Assembly (NCBI RefSeq): GCF_018139145.2
Contig: NC_059475.1
Location: 15,031,437-15,095,436 of the forward strand
DNA: 64,000 bases
From: Gymnogyps californianus
Taxonomy: Eukaryota > Chordata > Aves > Accipitriformes > Cathartidae
Reading direction: 5' to 3'
A model generated the notes under the pieces. It did no database searches, was not told where the DNA came from, and saw only the letters and a list, made by a program, of their open reading frames with translations. The position numbers were made by a program, and so were the translations under genes. Of this stretch, positions 28,440 through 42,389 are shown in pieces (the first letter of the stretch is position 1; each line of letters starts with the position of its first letter).

Positions 28440-29110
28440 GTACACAAACTGAAATAACTCCATAATTGTAGATGTCCGTAGAACGGTATCAACTCAAAAG
28501 TATAGCCTAACCTTAATACTTCAGCAAATGACAAAGTTGGACTGTGCCAGAGTACTGCATGTTTTTGTTTTGGTCTTTCTGAAGAGTGAATCTCTGTGAG
28601 CACTTTTAAAGCTTTGTAGGAGATTTTTTTGAACAGCAGCATATGAACAGAGGCAATTTTCAATTCTATGTCTCTAACCAAATACAAAGCTTCCAGAGAT
28701 TTAAATGACACATTTTCAAAAAGGCCTAAGCCCAGGCTTTGAAGCTATGTACATAATTTTGTAAGCGCAATCATTTGCACAACAAACTATTACCAGCCAT
28801 CTGAACTTGAAGACCAGTAACTGACCAGAACTCAATAGATTTTTTTTTTAAACCAGCTGCAGGCAATTAATTTGTCATCTTTTTCTGGTGCCAGCTTCTA
28901 GCTACTCATTTATACAAGTCTAATAACCCGAAGCCAATTTCTGAAAATTTGGTCCTGAAAACATAGGGTCCTGATTCTTCAAAAGAAACCAATCCAAAAT
29001 TGCAACTATGTTATCAAAGCTTCACTGGGATTATGACAGAAACTATATACAGTCTTCTTGGCATACAATTATTTCAAAATTATGTTTTTCTAATTGAAGT
29101 GATCTATCAT

Positions 29111-29120
29111 CCCCCCCCCC
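29111..29120 (+). repeat. C10 run (G10 in SOX6 sense)
   Basis: Ten consecutive C on the plus strand, isolated in AT-rich sequence. Confidence 0.85.
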
Positions 29121-31830
29121 ATTTTGATCATCCTGCCCATCATTTTTAGAGTAAAAGAAATAGATCATAATGTAAAAATTGAAAGGCAGAGAGTAAAGGG
29201 GGAAAGAAGAGTATTCTAGAATTCTGTTTGTGCAAAGGATGCTTCTGGTTTTAATGTCTTTTATACTTGCTATAAAATATAAATACATTCCTTCAATATT
29301 CATGACTGACTTAATTCTTTTATTTTCTTTAGGACAGAGAGTGGGGATATATCGTCATTTAAAATGACTGATTTATATCCCATTCTTTTGTAAATCCTGC
29401 CTTTTCTTGCATCTGCAGAGCAAGGATAACAGACTAGCATACCAAAGGTAAAACCAGAGTACATATTACAACTTTTTCCTGCCTTAGTGGTTCACTCTGT
29501 AGTACATGCTACAATAAATAAACCCAGCAGGATTATATAAGGGCACTGAGAGATTTAACAACAGATTTCCTCGCTGCTGTTTTATTCTTAGGTTTTAAAA
29601 GTTGCAAGTGGTACCATGAAAAGTCTCCCCGTAAAAGATGGCATTTGAGAATGATGTTGTTTATATTTGTTAAAGAGTTCCAGTTGACTCTGTTGTATTT
29701 GGAAATAAAAAAATTTTTTTTTTCCTCTGACTGCCTGATGTATAACCTCAGTCTGGAAGCTGTACATCAATCTGTGTATTGCTAGTAACCAGCACAAAAA
29801 AGAAATTTCAGATTATTCACTGAAATATTTACTGACTCTGCTTTAAAAGGTGAAAGGCGAAATAGAAACTTGTTATATCAAATACAAGACAAACGTAGCA
29901 CTGAAAATACTCAGGGAGCAGACTTGATAAGGAAGTGGATGCCATTTTTATACTTACTTTTCAAAGTCAAATCAAATCTTAAGAATTCTTTTAATAGCCC
30001 TTGTAGTGTATTAGATATTTTTAAATGTTATGCCACTGAAACTCATAAAATATATTTTTAAATAAGCATAATTTTATAAACTCTTAATACTGATGATAGG
30101 TGTGACATTTATTTTATTTTTAGAACTTGGGCTTTAGTACCCTACCTCTTAGTTAAGACAAACACTGACTTTACAATTAGAGTGTTGTCTGAATACGGCC
30201 TGCTTGATCAGTCATTAATTTCTATATTTTTTCATACTATCAATCTGTATTAAATGAGTTTTTCAATGCTGACATTTAAACTAACACAAGCAGAAATAAA
30301 TATTTATTAGCCTCTGAATTTGACTTGTAAAAGTATTGTTAATCCTGTGTGGCAACAGTTTAACAAATCTTTTTAATAGACACTGATCCTTTCTCTTGTT
30401 TTGAGTACTGTAAAGAACCTATTAAGCAAAAATATAAAATGTAGATTAAAAGGTATGTATCAGTCTTTGATGGATCTCTTTACAACATTTCTTTGCATTT
30501 CCATGCCTTGCAACAATCCACTTACTCACCAAGTATTCCCTTGTGGGTTGAGAAAAGATCATAGTATCATCAAATTCACAGTTTAAGATATAGTTAATAT
30601 TCTGCTGAGTCTTATACTCAGCCTGGACTAAAAATTCATGTTAGTCTTTGGAGTATAATATAATCTTTCTTCCCTCCTCCAAGATACAAAGAACCTACCT
30701 TCTAATATACAGATATATCACAGAATTTTCATTAATGAATTATAGGCACTGAAAACTACCTGTTTTTCAATATTTTTTTGCAGCAAATAGTCTGAAACAC
30801 TAGTTGCTTTACAGGCTAATGAATGTGTCAGTTTTCATTCATTACTAAATTGCGTCATAACTGTTCCTATTTGCCAAGGCCATAGTGATTACTGGGATAA
30901 TATTTTTCCCTTTCTAGTTAACTGGAATAAGGATTGTGGTATATAACTGATTTTGTGTCAATGGTGAAAACTAACCTGTGTGCTGTATTTTTTGCAGCAT
31001 AAGCCACCTCTAGGGAAGCTAACAGAGAAGCATTCTTCATCTAAAGGGCTGCCTTATAGCTCAGCCAATTACCTGATTCAGTGTTCACTGGCTCTGTTAC
31101 ACACACAGAGACCTGCCCCTGGAGCAGATCTTGTAGACCTTGGAAAAGCCACAGAACAGGACAACACAGATACAAAGAATTTTCCAAGAGACTTCTTTGT
31201 CCTCTGAGCGGTCCTTAAAATGTGTGTGATAGAAACTGTTCCTCACCTTTCGGATGCGATCCCAGCTTGCTATTTTGTAAACTGAATTATGTCCTGCTCA
31301 GTCCAATGTTGGTCACGTTCTCTCACCAATTTCTCTCATTTACCGTTTTTTTTTTTAATGCCCCATTTCATTTTAGTGTTTGGAAACTATGGCCAAGATT
31401 CAACAAAGAACTTTGATCTCTAATTTTGCATTGAAACTAACAGCCAAAAGCACTGTTTTGAGCCTAAATACTTTGTTGCATCTGATCACAGATTCACACA
31501 CACTCAGATACATTCAATAGCCTTGTAATACTCAATGATGGTAGTACCTAACTGGCCTTTTTGCCGTATTTATCAATCCAATCATTCTCAAAAGCACAAT
31601 TCAAAATCTAGTGACCACTTACAATGGTAGCTTCAACCAATTCATTTTCCACATTGTTATATGCATGCTTACAGCTTAATCACATGAGTGCACAGGACTT
31701 TTTTTGAATGCTGTCATGTAAACGTAGAGAAGTTTGTAGCACAGCACTGTGAAGTGACAGGGTGTATTTAACCTGAAATCAGAGATGGCTAAAAGCTCTA
31801 AAAGAAATTTTATATAAAAATAAGAAGCTA

Positions 31831-32136
<306 letters not shown>

Positions 32137-33350
32137 TCAGCTCTCATACTGTTAGAGCTGTACCCAACTCACATCTGCAAAAGGAGGAGGAGTAGCAATT
32201 GTTGTCTGTTTGAAGGCTGAATTAATCTATAGAAGTGATTGATACGCCTGTGCTCTTCTTTTGCTGTTATAAATACAGCCACTGATGTCTTGGCATAGCC
32301 TGATATGGAAGTATCTGAGCATACTCATGGACTCAAAGTTCAAAGTTAAATATGTTTTTAAGACAACAGTATTCTGAAGCTTAAGTGGGAAGCCTTTGAA
32401 GTATTAATAATAATTAATAAAATGAACAAAGAAGGAGAAAGAAATCTTGTTTACTTGGCCATGAAAGTCTATGTCAATTTTTAGAATTTCTTTATCGAGA
32501 GAACCATCACTCCAGACATTTAGCTTTCAATTTCAGAAAGAGTACCCACAGTTACTTTTAGGGGACAGAGCTTGTTATCACCTTAACATGAGTATAAAGC
32601 TCTAAATCAGTAGAGAAAAAAATGGTTTTCTTTCTATCACTCTGGACAGAAGGAGAAACCTTTAAACATGCATCAAACTCACACGAAACATTCCTGTCGC
32701 ATCTTAAAATGCATGCTAGAGGTAAAGATGAGTACCCCAGATACAGTTTCTGGTTTGAGACCAAAAAACAGCAATTATTTGGTGACTGGTTGTTTTGTGT
32801 TGCTGTGATGAAGCTTTAACTTGATCCACCTGTTCCTGCAAGGGAGTATCCTCTATACAGCACATGGATAGATTTGTGTATATATATTCTAGCTAGGAAA
32901 TTTTGAGCAGAATTTGTGCATGACCTGTGCAACTGCCTGACAAGCAAATGTCTTTTATAAAAGCTATGAATTTGTTAGATTTGTGTACTTACTAACAGTC
33001 CAATGTAAAAAAATCCAAACAAACAAGAAAATCCCCCCAAAACCGAACAGGCTAAGACTTGGAATTCTCCTTCAAAGATAATTTTCACGTTCTCTTGACT
33101 TCATTGAAGTTCAGCTGAGTAAAATATAGCAAATTCAACCTCAAAGGACCCTGAATTCTTTTAAAATAAAAAAGGTTAAGATTAAGGGTTTCTCGTGCTT
33201 TATCCTGGGAACTAAACAGTTGATAATACTGTGGTCTAGATGAGATGCAAACTGTCATGTTTTAGATGGAACTGTGGTGGTTTGGGCCTGATTGAAGCAC
33301 TACTCTCCAAAATAAAAGTAACATATTAGAGGGCAACCATTGTTCTTGCT

Positions 33351-33485
33351 GGGTAAAATTTCCAATGCTCTGAACTGATTCAGCAACTAAGTTCCATTCT
33401 GGAGCCTAAGTAAGCTGGGAACCATATTTGCATGACTTTTAATGAGACTTAGACTCCAAATCACCTAAATTTATTGTAAAAATGG
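33351..33485. repeat. Second copy of the GGGTAAAATTTTC-type palindromic repeat
   Basis: Starts GGGTAAAATTTCC, contains CTGGAGCCTAAGT and later AATGAGACTTAGACTCC, and ends near ATTGTAAAAAT. The order and inverted arrangement match the element at 25011-25082, but this copy keeps both arms (about 135 bp). It is diverged, so it is old. Confidence 0.6.
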
Positions 33486-34130
33486 AGCAAAAGGTGCTAT
33501 GTTGCTTGCTGATTTTTAACAATGTTTCCCTGGCTTCTTTTATACTTAAGGATTGAGAGGAAAAGTTTTTATGACTTTACATGAAAAATATTCACACCTT
33601 AGGTGTATCTTCTTTAGCCATTTCTCTGGAATGTTCTGTGACTTCAAACGGATATGCCACTTTCTAATGTTAGATAGTGCAGTGATAGCTGGAAATAAAT
33701 TGACAGGTAGAATATCTAGCTAGCTGCAGAAAGTATCTTTCAGAGATCATGATGTTCCCAAGTGTTTTGGGAATGGAACAAATCATAATTTTTATATATT
33801 TAATGTATGTATTTAACATATCTGTTCATTATTTTCAAGTGTTTCTATATATTTTACAAGTACACTTGAGCTACAGATCATGAATAAGTGGTCTGTAGTA
33901 AGTATTTAGTCACTGTTAAAATTTACTATTTGAACTTTAGGGCTGATCATCTACATTTTGCAGCTCTTGATTCTGTTTCTTGACTGGTTAAGGTAGTCTT
34001 CACACATAGTTTTCAGATCAATTTTGTTTCATGACTTAATAAGCTTTATTTCTTAATTAAAGAATCTTGAACACATGTCAAAAATTCCCTATTCGCAACC
34101 ATATGAATTAACAAAATCTTGACAGATGGG

Positions 34131-34183
34131 TGAATAAATAATAAAAACATGAACAAATAATAAAATGAACAAATAATAAAATA
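34131..34183 (+). repeat. AT-rich tandem repeat, about 16-bp unit
   Basis: ATGAACAAATAATAAA occurs twice back to back (34149-34180), preceded by a related longer unit (GTGAATAAATAATAAAAAC) and followed by a partial one. Confidence 0.75.
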
Positions 34184-34972
34184 AACTGGCTGGACTGAAG
34201 CCTTTCTGTCTTTGTTAAAAAAAAAAAAAAGAATATATTCAGCATACGGTCTTTGTAAGATGAACTTAATAACCAGAATGCAGAGGACTAGATTTTTTTT
34301 AGAACGCTGTTCTGGGTAAAACTAAAGGTATATTTGGGCTAAATAGCTGAAAACCACATTTGGAGTGACCCTCTTGCCTGGTTTCTGGTTTACTGTAAAA
34401 CATGGAGATACTGAATGTTCCCTGACCCTGGTTCAACAAAGTGCTTGAAAACTTGTTTATTTTAAGATATGTTACATGGTTGCATTGCATGTACACTAAT
34501 CACATGAGCCATTATGTGTGTATGTCTAGTATCTAGTCAGGCTCTACGTGCATGCAAAGATATTTGTTTGTTTGTTTAATCCAGAGGGCAAAATTCAAAA
34601 GTTAACTTTGCATGTATATACCCAATTGATATCTTTGGGAAAGATATTTATACAAACCTCTTTTACAAGTTTTTTATATGCATCTCTATTTACTTATGTG
34701 TATATATTTGTATGTATGTATATTTCTTATGTTATATATTTATTTGCTGTATTTCTTGTAGATGCATCTCACTGCTGCATCATTTTGGTTACTCTTGTAA
34801 AACCTTGGCATTCAAGCGTTCTTTGAAAATCTTTCCTGCAATTTTTTTCCCCCCGTTTTAAACAGAAATGTAGGCCCAAATATCTACTTAATTCAGAAGT
34901 AAGTGTGCTCAAGCTGAGATTTTATGTAGAAAACTTGCCAGTTTTCTCCTTTCCCCAGGACAGATTAGTTAC

Positions 34973-35153
34973 CTAAAGAGGATCCTCTTCCTAGAGATCC
35001 ACCGAGCGGGCTGGGGATGCCACTCTTGTTCGTCACTGTCACTGGACTGCTTTTACTAGCTGGGAAGAGGTTCTGTGTTGGAGATGTCGGGGATTTGACA
35101 GGTTCAGCTGTTTTGGGTCGGGCTGAAAGATTCAGTGGCTGGGCTGCTTCATC
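34973..35153 (-). CDS. SOX6: SOX6 exon: CtBP motif and Ser/Thr-Pro-rich segment
   Basis: A 181-bp exon of 60 codons plus one base. The acceptor is ctcttgtag and the donor gtaact after TTA G. It starts [20 protein letters not shown] and ends [16 protein letters not shown] corresponds to the PLNLSS motif through which mouse Sox6 binds the co-repressor CtBP2 (family knowledge), so this exon likely carries part of the repression function. A run of SP/TP sites ([17 protein letters not shown]) follows. Against the human protein as I remember it, this copy has AAQ where human has AAAQ, and several substitutions around [17 protein letters not shown]. Those are ordinary for a fast-changing linker. The last G joins AT of the next exon to make the Asp codon, so the frame is intact. 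Confidence 0.97.
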
Positions 35154-35536
35154 CTACAAGAGTTTAATGTAAATAATTATTAGGAAAAGACAAATGAACA
35201 CATCATTTTGCAAGCAGCAGTTACTTTACACCTCGAAGACAATACCACATTCTCCAGCAATAATAACAAAAGAAGCTAATTATCTGCCTCCTTTAAGATT
35301 CAACGAAAGGAAACCTCATTAATTTCCCAGTGTTATGCTTCTATTTACATTAACTATGTGGCTGGATCGTTCTTTTTGCCAAATTAAAATTTGAATTAGC
35401 TCACATTACAGCTTAATTTCCTAATGTGTTTTCAGAGATCTAAATTAACCTAGGGCATTTACAAAGAATTATTTAAAATTTCCAGCAGCTCAGTAATGCT
35501 TTTGCATTGGTTCTATTTCAAAAGTTCCTGGCACTA

Positions 35537-35564
35537 TAAAAATAAGCTATATAGCTTATTTTTA
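35537..35564. repeat. Perfect 28-bp palindrome
   Basis: Left arm TAAAAATAAGCTAT (35537-35550) is followed with no spacer by its exact reverse complement ATAGCTTATTTTTA (35551-35564). It could extrude as a cruciform in DNA; in RNA it would form a hairpin of at most about 12 bp because of the loop. No function can be assigned. Confidence 0.9.
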
Positions 35565-38126
35565 AATGTATTAGAAACTAAGGAATCAGAAGTACTTCTA
35601 TGAAAGAATCATTTGGAAACCCTGACAGTTCTTTGGCCCACATTTAATGCTGCTGCTAACTTATACATTCCATGTATCTTATTTTGAGTGCATGTTTTGT
35701 TTAATAAAATAATCTATGCTGTTTCCCCATAATGGAAGATAAGAATTTCACTGAATTCAAATTCCTTGACTTACTATGGTAATGAATGCATAGTATATGC
35801 ATTTCAAAATATATTTTATTTTCTACTATTTAATTTTGTATATTTTACAATATTTTATTATTCAAATGTGTCATGTATTTTTGACAGATTTATGTAAAAT
35901 CAAGATTTTTTTTCACATAAATGTTATTCTGCTTCTTGTTTGATACTTCTGTAATTATTTCTGTATTCTGTAATTATTTCTGCTGCATTCAGCCTTTAGT
36001 GTATCTGTATGTTTATTTGCATAAAGACAAGGAATTTTTTTTAAGGATATGTAAATCTAGTATCAGCACTTTTATATCTTTTGATACTTTTCATATGCAA
36101 TTATGGAAGAAATTCTCTGTGATATGTATCTTGTTTCAGTGCTATAGGAGAATAAGTCCTTCTAAGAAATATCTTAACTTTTGGAAGAAGACTCATTCAA
36201 GCAATTAATTTCTTTGATCAGGATAGATATTCACAACGTAACCTTCTTCCCATTCTTTGAGCTTGTTCCTTCTGCTTAATACGTTAAGCAAGACAGAGCA
36301 TTTGGAAAATTGTGAAACAGTGATTCTCTGTAATTAAAGAGCCCAGTAAGACAGATCTCTCATTTAAAATATGCCCAAAGCAGAATTATGCTGGATATAA
36401 GAGAATATCGTCCATATTTTAAAACACTGCACTGATCACTTCAAAGCTTAGAAAAATGTCAGAATACAATAATACACTACATTATCTCATCTTTTCCATT
36501 CTCCTTACTGTCAAGCAGCGATTTAGCAAAGTGCATCTGATCATAGACAATGCATTAAACAGGAAAATGTAACAAACAGGTATTTATAATGCCATCATAT
36601 CTCCAGTTTTAAACTGTTTCCATAAAACGGCATGACATTTTTGTTCTTCCTGACCTTGCAGTGTGCACAAATGTCCACACCTGTTCAGAGTCCAAGTGAA
36701 AGCAGAAACTCAAAGGTATAAGGGACATAGTCCATTCTTGTGCTTTGTGGCCACGTTTACACACAAGCCATTTCCTTGCACAGATACAAATAGCTTCAAT
36801 AAATTTCTATGAGAGTTCAGAGCCCCTTTCAGACTATGAAGTTTGCCAGACTAGGTACTGTGAGCATGTACACATAAGAATCTATGCTACCACGTTCAAT
36901 TTCTAAATAATTTTCTGCCTAGTACCGATACGATCATGTGAAAAAACCTCTAAACACTGCCAGAACCTGTTTGTTTGTTCTTCATAGACAGCATTTTCAT
37001 TTCTGCGAGGCAAACGAAAAGCTGGAAAACATTCTGGTCACTGACTTAAAAAAAGACCCCTATCATTACTTTTTGAAAGATCTGACTCCTGTAAAGGAAT
37101 TCCATTAGTTCTATAAATAATGCATGTAGTTTATACAAACAACTGTTTAAAAACAGAGAAAATATAGAGGATTTGTTAAGCAATGCATGACCATCAAAAC
37201 TGTCATGTCTTACACAGGTAACAATTTGCAAAGACAGCATATAGATACTGCTTTTATACTAGTAATTAATTTCTTCATTAGCCATTGTTATTTGTCCACA
37301 TGAAGCACTTGTAGTTTAATGCAATAGTGTGCTTAATAAAAATACGAATAAAAAGGCTTCTTTTTTATTAACATATATTTCAGTCCATTCAAGTTAAATT
37401 ACATAGGGAAACCCCCAAGAATTTGCATGTGGTCAATTTTGTAATAGGACTCAGCTGGCCACAAAGCTGGAATGGTATTGGCCTTGGTTCAAGGAGATAT
37501 GTGCTTGAATTTAACCAGGGAAAATTTTACTCATATAGTAAAGGTTTGGTTTGGTGTAGATCCATTTGGCTCACTCACTTATGAAATTACTTTTTCACAT
37601 TAAAGTAGTCAGTAGTATATTCTCAATACCATAAATCACTGGTGTTAGGTATCACTATACTATGGCAACTTTGCTGAAACAGTTGGGCTTTGCTTTTGGT
37701 GGCTTCTGTATTGACCATAACAAACTCTGCATATGTGGTAAATTTCACTGACTGCTCTCAAGCCTGGCATTGGATTACAAGAGGTAAAATATTAGACTAA
37801 TACACATGTACAGTTAAGTAAAGTGAACGCTTTGCTAAATAAATGTTAGATCTGGCCATAATGGAATAGTTTTTATTTATTAGTACTCTCAGCCTAGCAA
37901 AAAAGTGTCATGGAAATTTATCAGCCCAGGCAGAAATATCTACTCACCCACACTTTACCACGATGATTGATGATAATGAAAAAATGAATGATATTTTACT
38001 CTCATGTCAAAAAATGAAAAAAAAAAAAAAGAAACCCTCACCTCAAGTGAGTAAAATCTTCCCAGGCTGATTTGAGGCTAAGGACTGTGTGCCTGTAAGG
38101 TGTTAGCAGCCAGCAAAAAAACACAT

Positions 38127-38146
38127 TCTCTCTCTCTCTCTCTCTC
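38127..38146 (+). repeat. (TC)10 microsatellite
   Basis: Ten TC units in intron; polypurine GA in the SOX6 transcript sense. Confidence 0.9.
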
Positions 38147-38954
38147 CACAAAGTCACTATATGCCTTCTTTAGATCTATTTTAATAGGTCTGCATTTATA
38201 GCACTATCATTCAAATTGGTAAAACATCTGAATGTTGGTGTTTTTTTACAGTTTGAAGTAAATTGTTTCTGAGCATATTTAATCTCATGAAATTCAGAAC
38301 AACCACAGGAGAACACAGCAATAAAAGCCAGCCAGTTCCACCCAAAGGTACTAGCTGCACCACAGATTTCAAGGGATGCACGATGTTCATTTCAAGCTGC
38401 TGGCAAATGCCATGTTGTAGCTGCCTGGTTCCAAGCAAGTGAGAATAAGCAGGCACAAGCATTCAGCAATGGCGCAAAACCAACAAGGAGCAGCCCGGTT
38501 GTCAGCAGCTGTGTGAAATCAGCAAAAGTCAAATCAATCTGCAGTGACACAATGTTTTCCCCGGAGTCCTGCCTTAGATCTTATTTTTATGTGAAGCTTT
38601 TTCCAAAGTTGTAGAATAAGTACAGCTAGAGATTTGTAAAATAATTAGAAGATCTACAGTCTCTCTCTTGCCCTAACAATATAAGCTGGCACCGTATTTT
38701 AAGATAGTCAAAAGTTCAACGTGAAACAATTCATGAAATGGACGCCATTTATGCACATAACTAGATTACAAACTGAAATCTTGAAAATATCACATTTTAC
38801 TGATGAATCTGTTGTGCTGCCTATGGTAGGAAGAGGGATGCCTGGTATTTTTGGAAGTAAGAAGTGAATGCTTTCTCTTCCCTTCTCTATACTGATAATA
38901 CAGCACTAAAACTGAACATTTTATTTGAATATTGAAGAACTTTCATGCGGTTCA

Positions 38955-39284
<330 letters not shown>

Positions 39285-40361
39285 TTAAAGGAATTATAGA
39301 TTTTTTTCAGCACTTCCTTGTTTGTGGCTTTTCCCCTCTTGTTATTTTCAAAAAGAAAAAAAAAAGACTGGGAAACTCCCACACACCAGTATCTTTTTTC
39401 TTAATTTGACTTTTAGCTGATTTTTTTTTTTCCTTCTTGCTAATGATGGTCATGGTAATGAGTAGAAGGTTATACTGTGCCTGAATATTAAAAACAAAAT
39501 TGGCAAAATTATAAGGCTGTTTATGAAAAGGAGGTATAAACCCCTGTCAGAAACAACAATGCTTCAGGTCTTTCTGTTCTTACCCAGAAATTACCTACCA
39601 ACTCCAGAACCTCTACTGGGAGCTGACATAGGAATCGTTTGCTACCAAAAGGCAATGCTGCATCTCCTCTAGATAGCAATGAAAGTTAAAATAGGCAACA
39701 GAGTGTGTCTCCATCTCGGTGTACAGTGATTGCTATAACTTCTACAAATGCTAATAAGGAATGTAGGCCTTAAAAATTCCTGTAAATAGTGATGAAAATA
39801 GAAAAACACCCTCATGGAACTTTTCAAAAAGTTTAACTGAAACATAATAAAAGATTTATATATTAAAATAAACTATTCCTACCAATCTAAAGTGTTTACT
39901 GAACAAAAACAAATAGGTTTAATTTCCTTCCAGTGACCAAATTTAAACCCTCACCTTGAATTAGCATCAGCAATAATTCTTCCACCGTAAACAGGGAAGA
40001 TCCTAATCCCTCTTCTACACATAAATCTATATAAACTTTGCCTTATTAGTGAGAAAAAAGCCAGGTGGTTTGTATGTAATTTCCAACATTACTATCATTC
40101 AGATGGACAAATAAAAAAAATTACAGTAATCAAAAGCAGACCTTTCAGCACATGTAATTAAATGAAAGCTTAATAAAGAATAATTTGCAAGAGCCAGATG
40201 TGCTTATGTCATAATTGTTGCTTTCTTTGGAACAATTTTTCTAATGTAACAAGCCTCCACAGAAATAAAAGTTACAAAATACTGTAAGCTCAGCGACTGA
40301 GTGGCTAGACAAATGCATGAAGGAGGGGCAGAGTCAGACCTCTGGGTGACAAATGAAAACT

Positions 40362-40383
40362 CTTGTTTGTTTGTTTGTTTATT
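40362..40383 (+). repeat. (TTGT)n microsatellite
   Basis: About five TTTG/TTGT units, running into TTTATTT. Simple repeat in the large SOX6 intron. Confidence 0.8.
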
Positions 40384-40845
40384 TCCTGCCACCCCTTTTC
40401 AATACCACACAGAGGCTACAAAAGGATCACAGATCAATATTTTTAAATCAATGATGTTTAAATATTTTGGTTAAAGTACTATTTTTTTCTGCGCTAGAAA
40501 ACTGGAAAAATTTCCCAGCTTTTGACGATGTCCTGGAGAATGAAAATGAAGCTTTGTATACAATAGTAAGTGGGGGTATTTTTTCCCCTACGACTGGGAT
40601 CTTACCCCTTTTAGCATATTCTTCAGGTCAATCTATGCTTGCTTAATAGGATGCTCTGTTTTTGTGAGAGTAAGAAGCACATTTCACAAACTTCTGAAAG
40701 CCTGCACATTCTCAGCTCAGAAATAATCAGGCACTGTATTATGAAAGAGACGATACAATAAACTTGAATACAATTTAAAGACAAAACCCAAAGATTATAA
40801 TGGCTTTCTCACTGTTCTGTACTTTGTCTATTAAAATCCTTTTCC

Positions 40846-40864
40846 TTTTTTTTTTTTTTTTTTT
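40846..40864 (+). repeat. T19 homopolymer (A19 in SOX6 sense)
   Basis: Nineteen T. No retroposed body is recognisable next to it, so it is treated as a simple repeat. Confidence 0.85.
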
Positions 40865-41161
40865 AAATTAGGAACCTATTTAACATCTGCTTCAACTATC
40901 TGGGGGAGATGACTTAGATTTCACTAAAAGTAGACTAAAGCTTTAGTACTTAATGTAGCGTGTATTGCACTTTCAAGAGCGGGAAAGGAATGCTATGTAA
41001 AAACAAATCCAGGTTTATCAATTAAAGTTTAAAAGAATTTCCTTCTCCCTTCTCAGGTAAGCCATCAGGGCAAAAAAGGCGGGGTATGAGATATTCTTTC
41101 TACAATATTCAGTCTTTCTTAGAGGATAAAAGTCGATAGTTAATGATGGCAAGCAGCATAG

Positions 41162-41728
41162 TGTGGTGGGTTGACCCAGGCTGGCTGCCAGCCACCCAGC
41201 CAACCGCTCTCTGCCTCCACCTACTCAACAGGATAGCACAGAAAATAAGATGGAAAAGCTCATGGGTCGAGATAAAGACAGGGAGATCACTTACCAGTTA
41301 CCATCATGGGCAAAACAGACTTGGCTTGGGGAAAATTAATTTAATTTATTGCCAATTTCAATGGAGTTGGATGGTGAGAAACACAGACAAAAACTAAAAT
41401 CCCCCATCCCTGCCATTTTCCCAGGCTCAGCTTCACTCCTTCATTGTTGGCTCCTGAACCTCCTCCCCATCCAGCCTGGCAGCTGGCAGGGCTGTTCCTC
41501 ACATTTTGTCCCTCTCTCCTTGCTGCCTGTGTGGCATTTTGCCCTTTCTGGAGTACATTTTCCCAGAGGTGCCACCAGCTTGGCTGTTGGGCTCTGCTGT
41601 GCCCTGTGGTGGGGCCGTTGTGGAACCAGCTGAAGCTGGCTCGGTCCAGCATGGGGCATCCCCCGGCTGCCTCTCCTCACAGCGGTCACCTCGCAGCCCC
41701 CGCCACTGCCAGCACCTGGTCACCGACA
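41162..41728 (-). mobile_element. Solo LTR of an avian endogenous retrovirus, sense to SOX6
   Basis: Read on the minus strand, the element ends GGGTCAACCCACCACA at 41162 and carries AATAAA (41345-41350) and a TTATCTCGACCCATGAGC block (around 41260-41280). These are typical of a common bird LTR family with the plus-strand signature TGTGGTGGGTTGACC. The 5' end is placed at 41728, where the minus strand reads TGTCGGTGACC, by analogy with that family; it could be off by tens of bases. I see no clear target-site duplication (CATAG on one side, CTGGG on the other), so the element is probably old or the boundary is wrong. It is GC-rich compared with the intron, which explains the cluster of long meaningless reading frames on both strands. 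No retroviral genes are attached. Confidence 0.82.
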
Positions 41729-42364
41729 CTGGGCATGTAAGGCAGATGGAGCTTGTAGCCCAGTTAGCCATGACAAGTAAGCAAAGGTATGTTTATCATC
41801 TCTAAAAGCTGCAGCCCACGGTGTAGCTGTATCTTGGCCAGATATCTCAAGATCAACGCGAAGAGAGAGACACGTGACACTGGTCTGAGAAGGCCTCGTC
41901 AGTGACCTAGTACCTGAGTCCCAGCAGAACTGGCAACTGAAACGTCCACAGCACTTTAAGGGTCACAGAGATAGCAACAAGAAAAGCGGGCTGTTATAGT
42001 GACTATCTAGGAAGCTGTTTGATTTTGGAAACGCAAAGATTAAAAGCAGAATAAAATTAGAACTATACACCACTCCCCTCCCAGTGTGTTGAGGGCTGTA
42101 TTGGCTGCACTGCAAGTAGCATGAGGAAGAAATGTTTCTAAAGGGAGACAGAGAATTTTGTCATTTACATATACGTGTGTGTGTATAATTCATCACTGTG
42201 TTACTCCAAGGTCATAGTACTGGCTTTAGCCTGGCATTTCTATAAATTTGTTTTACACCATAAAAGCAAATGTAAAAATAAGTAACAGTAATTAGCTTTC
42301 TGGTTTGCTTAGACTTTAAAACAAAGCTGTTCCATAAATGAGTGCAAATTTTGCAAGAATTCAC

Positions 42365-42389
42365 GCTAGCGCTAGCAACACGGCCGTGT
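42365..42389. other. Two adjacent 12-bp palindromes, CpG-rich
   Basis: GCTAGCGCTAGC (42365-42376) and ACACGGCCGTGT (42378-42389) are both perfect palindromes one base apart. Including the preceding ACG the block holds four CpG in about 27 bp, inside an AT-rich, CpG-poor intron. Just upstream is AGTGCAAATTTTGCAA, which is octamer/CEBP-like. This could be a protein-binding site; the function is unknown. Confidence 0.5.

Noticed and set aside
41341..41805. Cluster of overlapping 80-100-residue reading frames on both strands
   Set aside because: They lie in the GC-rich LTR, have no domain or codon pattern, and occur in several frames at once, as expected by chance in GC-rich sequence.
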